Assembly: GCA_018263115.1 (NCBI GenBank)
Contig: JADFDC010000001.1
Span: 1 to 64,000 of the forward strand
From: Thiobacillus sp.
GTDB lineage: Bacteria > Pseudomonadota > Gammaproteobacteria > Burkholderiales > Thiobacillaceae
DNA length: 64,000 nucleotides
Direction of reading: 5' to 3'
Positions within the stretch are counted from its first letter, which is position 1. Each line of letters begins with the position of its first letter. The notes under the pieces are model-generated. The model was not told where the DNA came from. It did no database searches and worked only from the letters and a program-made list of their open reading frames with translations. Below are positions 21,974 to 32,289 of this stretch, one piece after another. A program made the translations under genes and the position numbers.

Positions 21974-23107
21974 CTACAACCGGTGACGCTGGTCACCCAA
22001 TGAAAACCCGCTCGGGCATGCTGTGCTTTTGCACATTCCAATCACCTTGAACAACTCGCCCATCTCTGCAGGCGACAGCAGTTTCTGCACGCCGGTGGAA
22101 AGCGGCAGGTAATTCGCGGCAGAATCAGGTGGCGTTTCGGCCAGCATCCGGGTGATGCCCCCCGCCATCAAAAAATTGGCCTGCGTGGTGTAGCCGCAAA
22201 TCGCCAGTCCTGAATCAAGTCCGGCATCGGCCACGGCGGTGAAATCGACATGCGCGGTCAAATCGCACAGTCCCGGCAGATGAAACGGATCATCCAGCGC
22301 ATGGTGGCGGTAATGCGCCCGCAGCGTACCCATGTGGCGTTGTGGATGGTAGTACGCACTCCGGCCAAAACCATAATCAATGAAAAGCAGCAATCCGTTT
22401 TCAAGCCGTTCAGCAAGACTTTTGACCAGCGCGGGCGCGGCGAGATTGATCTCGCTGACATAGCTATCGGGGAGGTTGAGGTCGCGGGCTTTTTCAAGAA
22501 GCAGCGGATCGGTTACGAGCCTGTCTTCCCACGTAAAACCGCTTGCATGAATGGCCACCCCTCTTTCCAGCGGGCCATTTCTCGTCCAGTGAACGAGATG
22601 AACGGGTAAGGCATCCAGCACTTCGTTGCCGAAAATCAAGCCGGTGAATTTCTCCGGCAGGGTATCCAGCCAGACGGGCTGACTGGACGTGATTGATTTC
22701 AACGTTTCCTGCTGTCTCGCCCTTAACTCCGCACTGACTTCCAGAATCGAGTAGGGCGCTTTCACCTCCAACGTGCGAAACTCACTCAGTATCTGCGCAG
22801 CCAGCAATCCCGTGCCCGCGCCCAGTTCCAGAATCCCGCCGCCGGTCTGTTTCAGCGCCTCGGCAAACTGTTGTGCCAGCACGCGGCCAAACAATGGGGA
22901 AATCTGCGGTGCCGTGACGAAATCGCCTCCCGCGCCAAACTTGGCCGATCCGCCGCTGTAGTACCCCAGTCCCGGCGTGTAGAGCGCCAGCTCCATGTAA
23001 CGCGCAAACGGAATCCAGCCGCCGCTGTTTTCAATTTCCGACTGGATATGTTGAACGAGCCGTTCGCTGGCGTGCAGTTGTTCCGGGCTTGGTAGCGGGA
23101 GGGACAT
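21974..23107 (-). CDS. MidA/NDUFAF7-family class I methyltransferase
   Basis: About 377 aa. Family marks are GWIPFARYMELALYTPGLGYY, FGAGGDFVTAPQISPLFGR, the SAM loop ILELGAGTGLLAAQIL, IFGNEVLDALPVHL, and the late FIDYGFGRSAYYHPQRHMGT. The mitochondrial relative methylates an arginine of complex I subunit NDUFS2; bacterial targets are mostly unknown. The start is uncertain: ATG 23107 (MSLPLPSPEQ) gives the family-like beginning, and ATG 23143 is the other option, both with weak ribosome sites. It diverges from the SDR gene. Confidence 0.82.
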   Translation of the reverse strand: MSLPLPSPEQLHASERLVQHIQSEIENSGGWIPFARYMELALYTPGLGYYSGGSAKFGAGGDFVTAPQISPLFGRVLAQQFAEALKQTGGGILELGAGTGLLAAQILSEFRTLEVKAPYSILEVSAELRARQQETLKSITSSQPVWLDTLPEKFTGLIFGNEVLDALPVHLVHWTRNGPLERGVAIHASGFTWEDRLVTDPLLLEKARDLNLPDSYVSEINLAAPALVKSLAERLENGLLLFIDYGFGRSAYYHPQRHMGTLRAHYRHHALDDPFHLPGLCDLTAHVDFTAVADAGLDSGLAICGYTTQANFLMAGGITRMLAETPPDSAANYLPLSTGVQKLLSPAEMGELFKVIGMCKSTACPSGFSLGDQRHRL

Positions 23108-23159
23108 CGGGACGGGTTTTGTTGGATAATCGTCCGAAAGCATACAACAGGAAAACGGC

Positions 23160-23900
23160 ATGTCTGCCAAAACCATCCTCATTACCGGCGGTTCCAGACG
23201 CGTGGGCGCGGCGATTGCACGCATGATGCACGGCACCGGCGCCAATCTGATGATTCATTACCGCAGCTCGGCCACCGAAGCGCGTGCCCTGCAGGATGAA
23301 CTCAATGCCATCCGGGAAAATTCGGTCGCGCTGATTCAAGCCGACCTGCTCGATATCGCTGTGCTGCCCAGCCTGATCTCACAGACCATCGCCACCTTCG
23401 GCGGGCTGGATGCGCTGGTCAACAATGCATCGAGCTTCTATCCCACGACGGTGGGCAGCATTACGGAAAAGGATTGGGTGGACCTGATGGGCACCAACCT
23501 CAAGGCGCCCATTTTTCTGTCGCAGGCCGCGGCAAATGAACTCAAGCGGCGTCATGGCTGCATCGTCAACATTACCGACATCCATGCAGACCGGCCGATG
23601 AAAAATTACCTGGTGTATTCAGTGGCCAAGGCAGGACTGGTCGGCCTGACCAAATCCCTCGCGCGCGAACTCGCGCCGGAAGTACGCGTCAACGGCGTCG
23701 CACCAGGGCCGATCATGTGGCCGGAAGACAACCCGCATTTCGACGAAGTCTCGCGCCAGCGCATCGTTTCCCACACCATGCTCAAGCGCGCCGGCGACCC
23801 GTCCGACATCGCCCATGCCGTGCGTTTTTTCATCGAGGATGCGCCGTTTGTCAGCGGGCAGATACTGGCGGTGGATGGGGGGCGGAGCGCCAAGCTCTGA
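23160..23900 (+). CDS. Pteridine-reductase-like short-chain dehydrogenase
   Basis: 246 aa SDR. The cofactor loop TGGSRRVGAAIARMM with adjacent arginines indicates NADPH use and matches pteridine reductases and FolM-like dihydromonapterin reductases. NNASSFYPTTVG, NITDIHADRPMKNY and the YSVAKAGL catalytic Tyr/Lys follow, then VAPGPIMWPE. AGGAAA precedes the ATG. The last 124 bases (23777-23900) are duplicated at 24632-24754, after a toxin-antitoxin pair. The coding frame is intact, so the present 3' end may have been supplied by the incoming DNA. Confidence 0.85.
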   Translation: MSAKTILITGGSRRVGAAIARMMHGTGANLMIHYRSSATEARALQDELNAIRENSVALIQADLLDIAVLPSLISQTIATFGGLDALVNNASSFYPTTVGSITEKDWVDLMGTNLKAPIFLSQAAANELKRRHGCIVNITDIHADRPMKNYLVYSVAKAGLVGLTKSLARELAPEVRVNGVAPGPIMWPEDNPHFDEVSRQRIVSHTMLKRAGDPSDIAHAVRFFIEDAPFVSGQILAVDGGRSAKL

Positions 23901-23992
23901 CTGAAAACAGCTGAGGGGGCGTGATGTTGCGTAACCCGGTTTCCAGGCCTGATGCTTCTCTCTCCGGTATTCCGGCGGCACAGTTGCCAGCC

Positions 23993-24009
23993 ATACGGCA
24001 ATGCCGTAT
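23993..24009. promoter_or_regulatory. Palindromic operator candidate upstream of the toxin-antitoxin pair
   Basis: ATACGGC-AAT-GCCGTAT is a perfect seven-base inverted repeat with a three-base centre, ending ten bases before the likely toxin ATG. Its position fits autoregulation by the downstream HTH antitoxin, as is usual for type II modules. It has not been matched to a known site. Confidence 0.6.
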
Positions 24010-24018
24010 ATTTATTTA

Positions 24019-24332
24019 ATGTACACGGTCATCGAAACTGAAGTATTCGTGCGTGCCGCATCCCAGGTCTGGACGGATACCGAGCGTATTGAATTCATCA
24101 ACTGGCTTGCCGCGAATCCAGAGGCGGGCGACGTCATTCCGGGATCGGGCGGATGCCGCAAAGTTCGATGGTCGCGCCCCGGCATGGGCAAACGTGGCGG
24201 TCACGGGTGATTTATTTCAACCGCTTGGAACACGGCGAGATATGGCTGCTGATGGTGTATGCGAAAGCAAAATTCGACAACCTGCCCGCGTCATTCCTGA
24301 AACAACTGCGAGAGGCTATTGAACATGGATAA
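24019..24332 (+). pseudogene. RelE/HigB-like toxin, frameshifted
   Basis: The first part (MYTVIETEVFVRAASQVW, later NPEAGDVIPGSGGCRKVRW and GMGKRGG) reads in one frame up to about 24200, where a stop follows. The remainder (RVIYFNRLEHGEIWLLMVY, then AKFDNLPASFLKQL) continues in the -1 frame to a stop at 24332. One missing base near 24198-24203 accounts for this, and restoring it gives a normal 104-residue RelE-superfamily protein. Such toxins are usually ribosome-dependent mRNA nucleases. It overlaps the antitoxin start by eight bases. A sequencing error is possible. Confidence 0.78.
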
Positions 24333-24609
24333 GGAAATGGAGCAGTTCCAGAAGGATTTGCTGAAATCTGTCCGTCAGATGAAGGCAGGCAAGGCTGCCC
24401 GGAAGACACAGGTTGCGCTATCACCCATCGCCGAGGCACGTAGCCGGCTCGGCATGTCGCAGGCCGAACTGGCCAGCTTGATGGGCGTATCCACCCGCAC
24501 GCTGCAAGACTGGGAGCAAGGCCGCCGCAAACCCACCGGCGCGGCGCAAACACTGTTGCGTGTTGCGATTGTGCATCCGGAGGCGTTACTGGATTTGAAG
24601 GCGGCGTAA
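24325..24609 (+). CDS. HTH antitoxin of the RelE/HigB-type module
   Basis: 94 aa. The C-terminal half is a Cro/C1-type helix-turn-helix (ARSRLGMSQAELASLMG, VSTRTLQDWEQGRRKP). The basic N-terminal region (KSVRQMKAGKAARKT) could contact the toxin. Toxin-first order with an overlapping antitoxin is typical of HigBA/RelE-NadS-like modules. The antitoxin is intact while the toxin is frameshifted, the direction of decay that a cell tolerates. ATG 24325 is chosen over the TTG two codons upstream. Confidence 0.85.
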   Translation: MDKEMEQFQKDLLKSVRQMKAGKAARKTQVALSPIAEARSRLGMSQAELASLMGVSTRTLQDWEQGRRKPTGAAQTLLRVAIVHPEALLDLKAA

Positions 24610-24610
24610 C

Positions 24611-24630
24611 CGGGGGCTGTCCCCGATTAT
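24611..24630 (+). terminator. Weak hairpin after the antitoxin gene
   Basis: CGGGG-GCTGT-CCCCG followed by ATTAT forms a five-pair stem just after the antitoxin stop. It could end the module's transcript but is short and lacks a clear T-run. Confidence 0.35.
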
Positions 24631-24631
24631 T

Positions 24632-24754
24632 CATGATCAAGCGCGCGGGCGACCCGTCCGACATCGCCCATGCCGTGCGCTTCTTCATCGAGGACGCCCC
24701 TTCATCAACGGGCAGATACTGGCGGGGGATGGGGGACGGAGCGCGAAGCTTTGA
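24632..24754 (+). pseudogene. Duplicate of the SDR 3' end
   Basis: This 123-base stretch aligns with the end of the SDR gene (23777-23900) through to the TGA stop. By eye there are about 13 substitutions and one deleted base (near 24701). Nine of the substitutions are silent third-position changes, so the two copies diverged as working genes, not as a decayed tandem copy. It has no start or upstream coding part. The toxin-antitoxin pair sits exactly between the two copies. Confidence 0.85.
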
Positions 24755-25033
24755 TTCGCATTGAATGCACAGTTTATCCATAAAGTTATCCCTTGACGGA
24801 ATTTAGAGCGCTACTAGAATTTGTTGCAACAGCAGATGTGCAACACCATATTTAGTGGTGCGGCTGGAGGTGGAGATAGGCCCCAAATAGCTCTTACTAC
24901 TTGGGGCCGAAAACCCTTAGCGGGCTTTTGTGAAGCACGACAATGTTAAGTTAGCAAATTAACTAATGCAATCTTGTTGAGCAAACTGCTTTGGTTTCTC
25001 TTGTGATTTACTTGGCCAACAAGGAATTGAATT
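24755..25033. other. AT-richer intergenic stretch with a GGCCCCAA hairpin
   Basis: No convincing gene is seen. GGCCCCAA at 24879-24886 pairs perfectly with TTGGGGCC at 24901-24908 across a 14-base loop. Just after it, ACCC-TTAGC-GGGCTTTT could form a short terminator-like structure. Base composition is AT-richer than the flanking host genes, which fits imported DNA. A small untranslated RNA is possible but unsupported. Confidence 0.5.
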
Positions 25034-25177
25034 ATGGCTAGCATCAAGAATAAGACGGTGCATCGGAGTTCTGAGACAGGACGTTTTGTGACCGAAAGGT
25101 TTACAAAAGCTCATCCTAGAATTACCGAGACTGAGAGGGTGAAAACCCCTTCCTCGTCAAAACCTAGCAAGAAGTAA
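25034..25177 (+). CDS. Small basic protein of 47 residues
   Basis: The frame begins MASIKNKTVHRSSETGRFVT and ends SSSKPSKK. AAGGA lies eight bases before the ATG, and a very strong terminator begins 12 bases after the stop, so this is probably a real short transcript unit. The SETGRFVTERFTKAHP portion recalls a widespread group of small proteins of unknown function with a TGRFV...A...P...T.TE pattern, seen in accessory DNA; that resemblance is from memory and unverified. No transmembrane segment. Confidence 0.6.
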   Translation: MASIKNKTVHRSSETGRFVTERFTKAHPRITETERVKTPSSSKPSKK

Positions 25178-25189
25178 TTTTTGACAGGT

Positions 25190-25222
25190 CTACGGCGAGC
25201 GAAATGCTCGCCGTAGTTTTTT
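25190..25222 (+). terminator. Strong rho-independent terminator
   Basis: CTACGGCGAGC (25190-25200) pairs perfectly with GCTCGCCGTAG (25206-25216) around a five-base loop, followed by six Ts. It ends the 47-codon gene and lies just beyond the convergent epimerase gene. Confidence 0.9.
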
Positions 25223-26228
25223 ATATACCGGTATACCCCCGGTACCATTTCACCCACTCGCCAATCCCGTATTCAAGTGACGTATCCGGCTTGAAGCCGG
25301 TGTCGCGGGTCAAGTCAGCCACATCGGCGTAGGTCACTTTCACGTCACCATCCTGCATGGGCAGGAAATTCTTTTTCGCTTCCTGTCCCAGCGCCTTTTC
25401 AATCGTGCCGATGAAGTCCATCAACTGAACCGGCGTGTGGTTGCCGATGTTGTAGATTTTGTAGGGCGCGTGGCTGCTGGCGGGATCGGGGTGATCGTGG
25501 TCGAAGTTTGGATTCGGCTGGGGGATGCGGTCCAGCACGCGCACCGTGCCGTCGGCGATGTCGTCGACGTAGGTGAAGTCGCGCATCATGTCGCCGTGGT
25601 TGAACACATCGATGGCGCGGCCTTCGAGGATGGCGGAGGTGAACAGCCAGGGCGACATGTCGGGGCGGCCCCAAGGGCCGTACACGGTGAAGTAGCGCAG
25701 GCCGGTAGTGGGCAGGCCATACAGGTGCGAGTAGGTGTGCGCCATCAGTTCATTGGCCTTCTTGCTCGCGGCGTACAGGCTGACCGGGTGGTTGACCGGG
25801 TCATGCACGGTAAACGGAATTTTTGTATTGGCGCCGTACACGCTCGACGAACTGGCGTAGACGAAATGCTCCACCTTGTTGTGCCGGCAGCCCTCGAGCA
25901 AATTTGCGAAGCCGACGATGTTCGACTGCACATAGGCATGCGGGTTTTTCAACGAATAACGCACGCCGGCCTGCGCGGCCAGATTGATCACGCGCTGGAA
26001 GTGCTCGGCGGCGAACAGGTCTTCCATCGCCATGCGGTCGGCGATGTCGATCTTGTGGAACTTGAACCTGGCATAGGGCTTGAGCTGTTCCAGCCGGGCC
26101 AGTTTCAACTCAGGGTTGTAGTAGTCGTTGAGGATGTCAACGCCGACGACTTCGTCGCCGCGTTCAAGCAGCAGTTTGGCGACATGCATGCCGATGAATC
26201 CGGCCGCGCCGGTAAGCAGAACCTTCAT
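25221..26228 (-). CDS. UDP-glucuronate 4-epimerase-like NAD-dependent epimerase
   Basis: 335 aa extended SDR. It has the NAD loop [57 protein letters not shown], the catalytic [12 protein letters not shown] and [20 protein letters not shown], and [19 protein letters not shown]. This pattern matches CapI/LpsL-type UDP-glucuronate 4-epimerases supplying UDP-galacturonate for surface polysaccharide. GGAGGAG precedes the ATG. It stands alone and diverges from waaA, so it may serve LPS or capsule assembly. UDP-GlcNAc 4-epimerase is a less likely alternative. Confidence 0.85.
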   Translation of the reverse strand: MKVLLTGAAGFIGMHVAKLLLERGDEVVGVDILNDYYNPELKLARLEQLKPYARFKFHKIDIADRMAMEDLFAAEHFQRVINLAAQAGVRYSLKNPHAYVQSNIVGFANLLEGCRHNKVEHFVYASSSSVYGANTKIPFTVHDPVNHPVSLYAASKKANELMAHTYSHLYGLPTTGLRYFTVYGPWGRPDMSPWLFTSAILEGRAIDVFNHGDMMRDFTYVDDIADGTVRVLDRIPQPNPNFDHDHPDPASSHAPYKIYNIGNHTPVQLMDFIGTIEKALGQEAKKNFLPMQDGDVKVTYADVADLTRDTGFKPDTSLEYGIGEWVKWYRGYTGI

Positions 26229-26290
26229 TTGTCTCCTCCAGGGTTAGCCGGATTTTAGCAGGCAGCCGTACATCCTCGTAAAATGCGCGG

Positions 26291-27544
26291 ATGCTGCTTT
26301 TTATCCAACGAGCGCTCTATCAATTCCTGCTGTGGCTGGCACTGCCATTCATTCCCCTGCGCCTGTTGCTGCGCGGCCTGAAAGAGCGCGGATACTGGCA
26401 GCATGTGGGCGAGCGTTTCGGCTTTTTTGGACAGGCTTCAAAACACGCGGTCTGGATTCATGCGGTTTCCGTTGGCGAGGCGCGCGCCGCCGCGCCGCTG
26501 GTTGAAAAATTTCTCGCTCAATCGCCTGCCCAAACAGTGCTGATGACCTGCATGACACCCGCGGGCCGGGCAACGCTGGAACAGTTGTTCGGCGGCAGGG
26601 TAACCGTACGTTACCTGCCCTACGATTTTGCTTCCGCCATTCGCCGTTTCCTGAGGCAGATTCAACCCGCAACAGGCGTGATCATGGAAACCGAGTTGTG
26701 GCCGAATCTCGTGCGCGAATGCGGCAGGGCAGGTGTGAAACTGTTTCTGGTCAACGCGCGCATGTCCGAAAAATCCGCTCGCGGCTATCACAAGCTGGCT
26801 ACGCTCACTCGTGAAACACTCGGCGGCTTCGAAGCGATTGCGGCGCAAACACAAGCGGATGCCGATCGTCTGACTGAGCTGGGTGCCCGCAAGGTTGGCG
26901 TCACGGGCAACCTGAAATTCGACGTCGATCCGCCGGCAGGATTACTCGAACTGGGCAGGACTTTTCGCGAGCGGATTGGCAACCGCCCGGTCTGGCTGGC
27001 AGCCAGCACACGCGATGGCGAAGAGAAACTCGTTCTGGACGCTTTCCGAAAATCCGCGCCGGAAAATGCGTTGCTGATGCTGGTGCCGCGTCATCCGCAG
27101 CGGTTTGATGAAGTTGCGGCGCTGGCAAAAAACCTCGGACTCAATGTGCAGCGGCGCAGTGAGAATGAACCGGTGCGCGTGTCGACCCGCGTCTGGCTGG
27201 GCGACAGTCTGGGCGAAATGTTTGCCTACTACGCAACGGCGGATTGCGCTTTGATTGGCGGCAGTTTATTGCCATACGGCGGACAAAATCTGATTGAAGC
27301 CTGCGCGATGGGTTGCCCGGTGATTCTGGGGTTGCACACCGAGAACTTCAAGCAGGCGGCGGATGACGCCATCGCACAGGGCGCGGCCTTGCGAGTTGAC
27401 GATGCGGCAGGCTGGGCTGTTCAGGCGATCCGGTTGATGCAGGATGAAATTGCGCGGCAACGCATGGGCGAAGCCGGAAAGAATTTCGCCGCCTCCCACA
27501 AGGGCGCGGCGGCGAAAGTCTGCGAACTGCTTTGCGCTCCTTAG
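26291..27544 (+). CDS. waaA: WaaA (KdtA), Kdo transferase
   Basis: 417 aa inner-membrane GT30 enzyme that adds Kdo to lipid IVA. A hydrophobic N-terminal anchor (FLLWLALPFIPLRLLLRGL) is followed by IWIHAVSVGEARAAAPLV-type sequence, MTCMTPAGRATLEQLFG, METELWPNLVREC and NARMSEKSARGYHKL. The C-terminal half has TGNLKFDVDPP, STRDGEEKLVLDAF, LVPRHPQRFDEV and GGSLLPYGGQNLIEACAMGCPV. Length and motifs are standard. Its stop overlaps the convergent tolC stop by four bases. Confidence 0.96.
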   Translation: MLLFIQRALYQFLLWLALPFIPLRLLLRGLKERGYWQHVGERFGFFGQASKHAVWIHAVSVGEARAAAPLVEKFLAQSPAQTVLMTCMTPAGRATLEQLFGGRVTVRYLPYDFASAIRRFLRQIQPATGVIMETELWPNLVRECGRAGVKLFLVNARMSEKSARGYHKLATLTRETLGGFEAIAAQTQADADRLTELGARKVGVTGNLKFDVDPPAGLLELGRTFRERIGNRPVWLAASTRDGEEKLVLDAFRKSAPENALLMLVPRHPQRFDEVAALAKNLGLNVQRRSENEPVRVSTRVWLGDSLGEMFAYYATADCALIGGSLLPYGGQNLIEACAMGCPVILGLHTENFKQAADDAIAQGAALRVDDAAGWAVQAIRLMQDEIARQRMGEAGKNFAASHKGAAAKVCELLCAP

Positions 27545-29016
27545 TTGCGTGAGGCCAGTGTGAGCTCGCTGCGCAGTTGCAACGGCTGATTGACGGTGGC
27601 CGGTGCCACGGGTGCGGCCGCCTCGTTGGCAGGCTGCATCGGATTGCGGAGTGACAGGGCATAGCGCATGGCTGAGTTTTCAGGCGCCGTCGAAGTTTTC
27701 GCGGGTGCGGCTGGCATGCCGGCCAGCAGCCGGTCTATTTCTTCCAGATCGGTGGCGGACAGCGAACCCGCGGCAGCTTTCAGATTCAGCACGGACAGGA
27801 GAAAGTTGTAACGCGCGGCCGCCAAATCTTTCTTGGCGGAAAACACCTGCTGCTGGGCATTCAGCACATCCACATTGGTACGCACGCCGACCTGCAATCC
27901 CAGTTGAGTTGATTCGAGGGATTTCTCGCTTGAAGAGAGCGCGGCTTCCAGCGCTTTCACCTGTGCTTCGGTGCTGGTGACATTGAGATAAGCCTGACGC
28001 GTTTGCAGCGCGGCGTTGCGCAGGGCGTCTTCCAGTTCCTGGCGGGCTTTTTCCTTGTTGGCAACCGCTTCGCGTACTTGCGAGGAGGTCAGCCCGCCCT
28101 GATAAATCGGCAGTGCAAACTCAAGCCCCAACACGGTCGACCTACTGTCGATTTGCCCGGCGCCAAAATTCTGGTTGTAGTTGTCGTTGTAACTCGCGGT
28201 CAGATCCAGGGTGGGATGATGACCCGCCCGGGCACGGTCGATTTCCTTGTCCGCGATCTGGCGGGCCTGCTGGCGAATGAGCACCTGCAGGTTGTCGCTT
28301 TGCGAGCGGCTGACCCAGTCATCCATGTTCTGTGGCGCGGGGCTTGCCAACATAGGCTTCGCCGCCAGCGGCGCCAGTTTTTCGATCGGCTTGCCGGTCA
28401 GGGTATGCAGGGCACGGCGTTTGACTTCCAAATCATTTTGCGCGGCAATTTCCTGCGCGGTGGCCAGATCAAACCGGGCCTGCGCTTCGTGCGTGTCGGT
28501 AATGGTAGCGGTGCCCACTTCAAAATTGCGTTTGGCCGAGGCGAGCTGTTCGGTGATGGCGGCCTTCTGCGCACCAATGAATGACAAACTGTCCTGCGCC
28601 AGCAGTACATCAAAGTAGGCGCGTGCGGTACGCAGAATCAAATCCTGCCCGGCAGTCTTGAACTGGTTTTCCGCCAGCAGAACGGAAACCTTGGCCTGGT
28701 CATAGGCCACCAGATTCTGGCCGCGATAAATGGGTTGGGCTGCGGATACGCTCCAGCCGTGCGAGTTGAAATCCGCGCTGCTGGGGATGGAAGTTTCAAC
28801 ATCGTTATAACGCCCGTTGGCATTGAGGCTGGCGTTGGGCAGCAAACCGGCACGCGCCTGCGGCAGCTTTTCCCGAGCGGCCTGGTAGCTGGCCTGGGCT
28901 GCGGCATAGGGCGCGTCATAGGCCAGGGCTGCGCGGTACACCTCGGTCAGGTTTTCCGCAAACGCGGGCATGCCGAATGTCGCGGCGAGCATGAATGTCA
29001 AAAGCTTTGGTTTCAT
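27541..29016 (-). CDS. tolC: TolC-family outer membrane channel
   Basis: 491 aa. A signal peptide (MKPKLLTFMLAATFGMPAFA) precedes a mature protein starting ENLTEVYRAALAYD, the usual TolC opening. Two outer-membrane efflux repeats follow, with QARAGLLPNASLNANGRY, YFDVLLAQDSLSFIGAQKAA, LEFALPIYQGGLTSSQVREA and LNVTSTEAQVKALEAALSSS. The trimeric channel serves type I secretion and tripartite efflux; no pump or adaptor genes are adjacent. The frame extends 83 codons upstream through the rhodanese gene, but the signal peptide fixes the start at 29016. It ends a pcm-rhodanese-tolC run. Confidence 0.92.
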   Translation of the reverse strand: MKPKLLTFMLAATFGMPAFAENLTEVYRAALAYDAPYAAAQASYQAAREKLPQARAGLLPNASLNANGRYNDVETSIPSSADFNSHGWSVSAAQPIYRGQNLVAYDQAKVSVLLAENQFKTAGQDLILRTARAYFDVLLAQDSLSFIGAQKAAITEQLASAKRNFEVGTATITDTHEAQARFDLATAQEIAAQNDLEVKRRALHTLTGKPIEKLAPLAAKPMLASPAPQNMDDWVSRSQSDNLQVLIRQQARQIADKEIDRARAGHHPTLDLTASYNDNYNQNFGAGQIDSRSTVLGLEFALPIYQGGLTSSQVREAVANKEKARQELEDALRNAALQTRQAYLNVTSTEAQVKALEAALSSSEKSLESTQLGLQVGVRTNVDVLNAQQQVFSAKKDLAAARYNFLLSVLNLKAAAGSLSATDLEEIDRLLAGMPAAPAKTSTAPENSAMRYALSLRNPMQPANEAAAPVAPATVNQPLQLRSELTLASRN

Positions 29017-29027
29017 TACAAAATTCC

Positions 29028-29345
29028 CTAATAAATTGGCATGGCCGGGTCGATTTCCTTCGCCCAGGCATCGATTCCGCCCGTAAGGTTGATTACGTCT
29101 CCAAACCCTTCCCGTTCCAGAAACTTTGCAACCTGCCAGGACCGTATTCCATGGTGACAGATAACGACCGTTTCCGTGTTTTTGTTTAATTCCGATGCCC
29201 TGGCCATGATCTGGCCCATGGGAATCCACGTGCTGCCCGGAAGCTGGCAACGCGCCATTTCCCATTCTTCACGCACATCCAGCAAGACCGGGGGATTATC
29301 CTGATCGAGTCTTTTCCTGAGTTCGTGTACGGTGTAATGACGCAT
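29028..29345 (-). CDS. Single-domain rhodanese
   Basis: 105 aa, GlpE-like. The active-site loop is CHHGIRS with the persulfide cysteine at residue 63; LLDVREEWEMARCQLPGSTW is the CH2A-like motif before it. It is a likely cytoplasmic sulfurtransferase or sulfur carrier. It lies 14 bases after pcm and 11 bases before tolC on the same strand, so the three probably share a transcript. Donor and acceptor are unknown. Confidence 0.9.
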   Translation of the reverse strand: MRHYTVHELRKRLDQDNPPVLLDVREEWEMARCQLPGSTWIPMGQIMARASELNKNTETVVICHHGIRSWQVAKFLEREGFGDVINLTGGIDAWAKEIDPAMPIY

Positions 29346-29359
29346 TCAAGGATGACGCA

Positions 29360-30013
29360 TCAAAAGACGAATCGTTCCGGCTGCGGTGCATTGACCAGTG
29401 GTTTGAGGCTGGTTTCGAACAGGCTCTCCGTCCGGAATACGCCATGCGACACGCAGGTAACGAGTTGCGCTTCCATCACGGGATCGTCGCCGGTAATGGC
29501 AAACAGGCGGCCGCCGGGCGCAAGCTGGGCGGGCAGGTTGGCGGGCATGACCGGCAACGAGCCGGTAACAATGATCGCATCGTAGGGTGCATGTTTTTCC
29601 CAGCCCTGGCTGGCGTCGCCGGTTTCAAGAGTGATGTTGTTAAAACCATGGGCCTTCAGCCGGGATTCCGCCTCGCTCAGCAAATCGGGGTGGATTTCCA
29701 CACTGTGCACCTGTCCCGCAAGCGAGGCCAGCAGGGCGGTAAGATAGCCGCTGCCGGTACCGATTTCCAGCACCTTGTCGGTTTTTTTCAGTTGCAGCGC
29801 TTGCAGCGCGCGAGCTTCCAGTTTGGGGGCCCACATGGATTCGTCATGACCCAGCGGAATTTCCATGTCGATGAACGCCAGCGAACGATATGGAGCGGGC
29901 ACAAACTCCTCACGCCGGACCTTGAACAACAGGTCGAGCACGGTCTGGTCAAGGACCTCCCAGGGCCGGACCTGCTGTTCCACCATGTTGAAACGGGCTT
30001 GTTCGATGTCCAT
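29360..30013 (-). CDS. pcm: Protein-L-isoaspartate O-methyltransferase
   Basis: 217 aa PCMT-family protein that methylates isoaspartyl residues for repair. It begins MDIEQARFNMVEQQVRPWEV, and the SAM site is VLEIGTGSGYLTALLASLAG followed by VHSVEIHPDL. DAIIVTGSLPVMPANLPAQL and LAPGGRLFAITGDD follow. The motif ITGS replaces the more common TAA at the post-III position, as in a branch of proteobacterial homologues beside tolC, so repair activity is probable but not certain. First gene of the pcm-rhodanese-tolC run and divergent from thiC. Confidence 0.86.
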   Translation of the reverse strand: MDIEQARFNMVEQQVRPWEVLDQTVLDLLFKVRREEFVPAPYRSLAFIDMEIPLGHDESMWAPKLEARALQALQLKKTDKVLEIGTGSGYLTALLASLAGQVHSVEIHPDLLSEAESRLKAHGFNNITLETGDASQGWEKHAPYDAIIVTGSLPVMPANLPAQLAPGGRLFAITGDDPVMEAQLVTCVSHGVFRTESLFETSLKPLVNAPQPERFVF

Positions 30014-30096
30014 GATTGTTCCCGGTTTTGGTTGAATATCAATAAGTTAAAGAGGGGATTGCCTTGCAATTATTCCACAAATCCGCTACCTTGCGG

Positions 30097-32147
<2,051 letters not shown>

Positions 32148-32289
32148 ATCCAGTAACGTCAGGACTGATTGATAGCGGCTGTTTGTGCAGCTTTTTGTAG
32201 GGAAAGTAGACAGCGAAATCACATCTCGGTTCGACCTCGAGGCCAAGAAATTCCAGGAAGTGATACCTACTCGAATGACCAGTAACTTT
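32148..32289. other. Intergenic region between thiC and the cyclase gene
   Basis: Composition drops from GC-rich to more mixed just after the thiC stop. No gene, strong hairpin or repeat is evident. It lies between the convergent ends of thiC and the Pycsar-like operon and so marks the left border of that accessory block. Confidence 0.4.
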
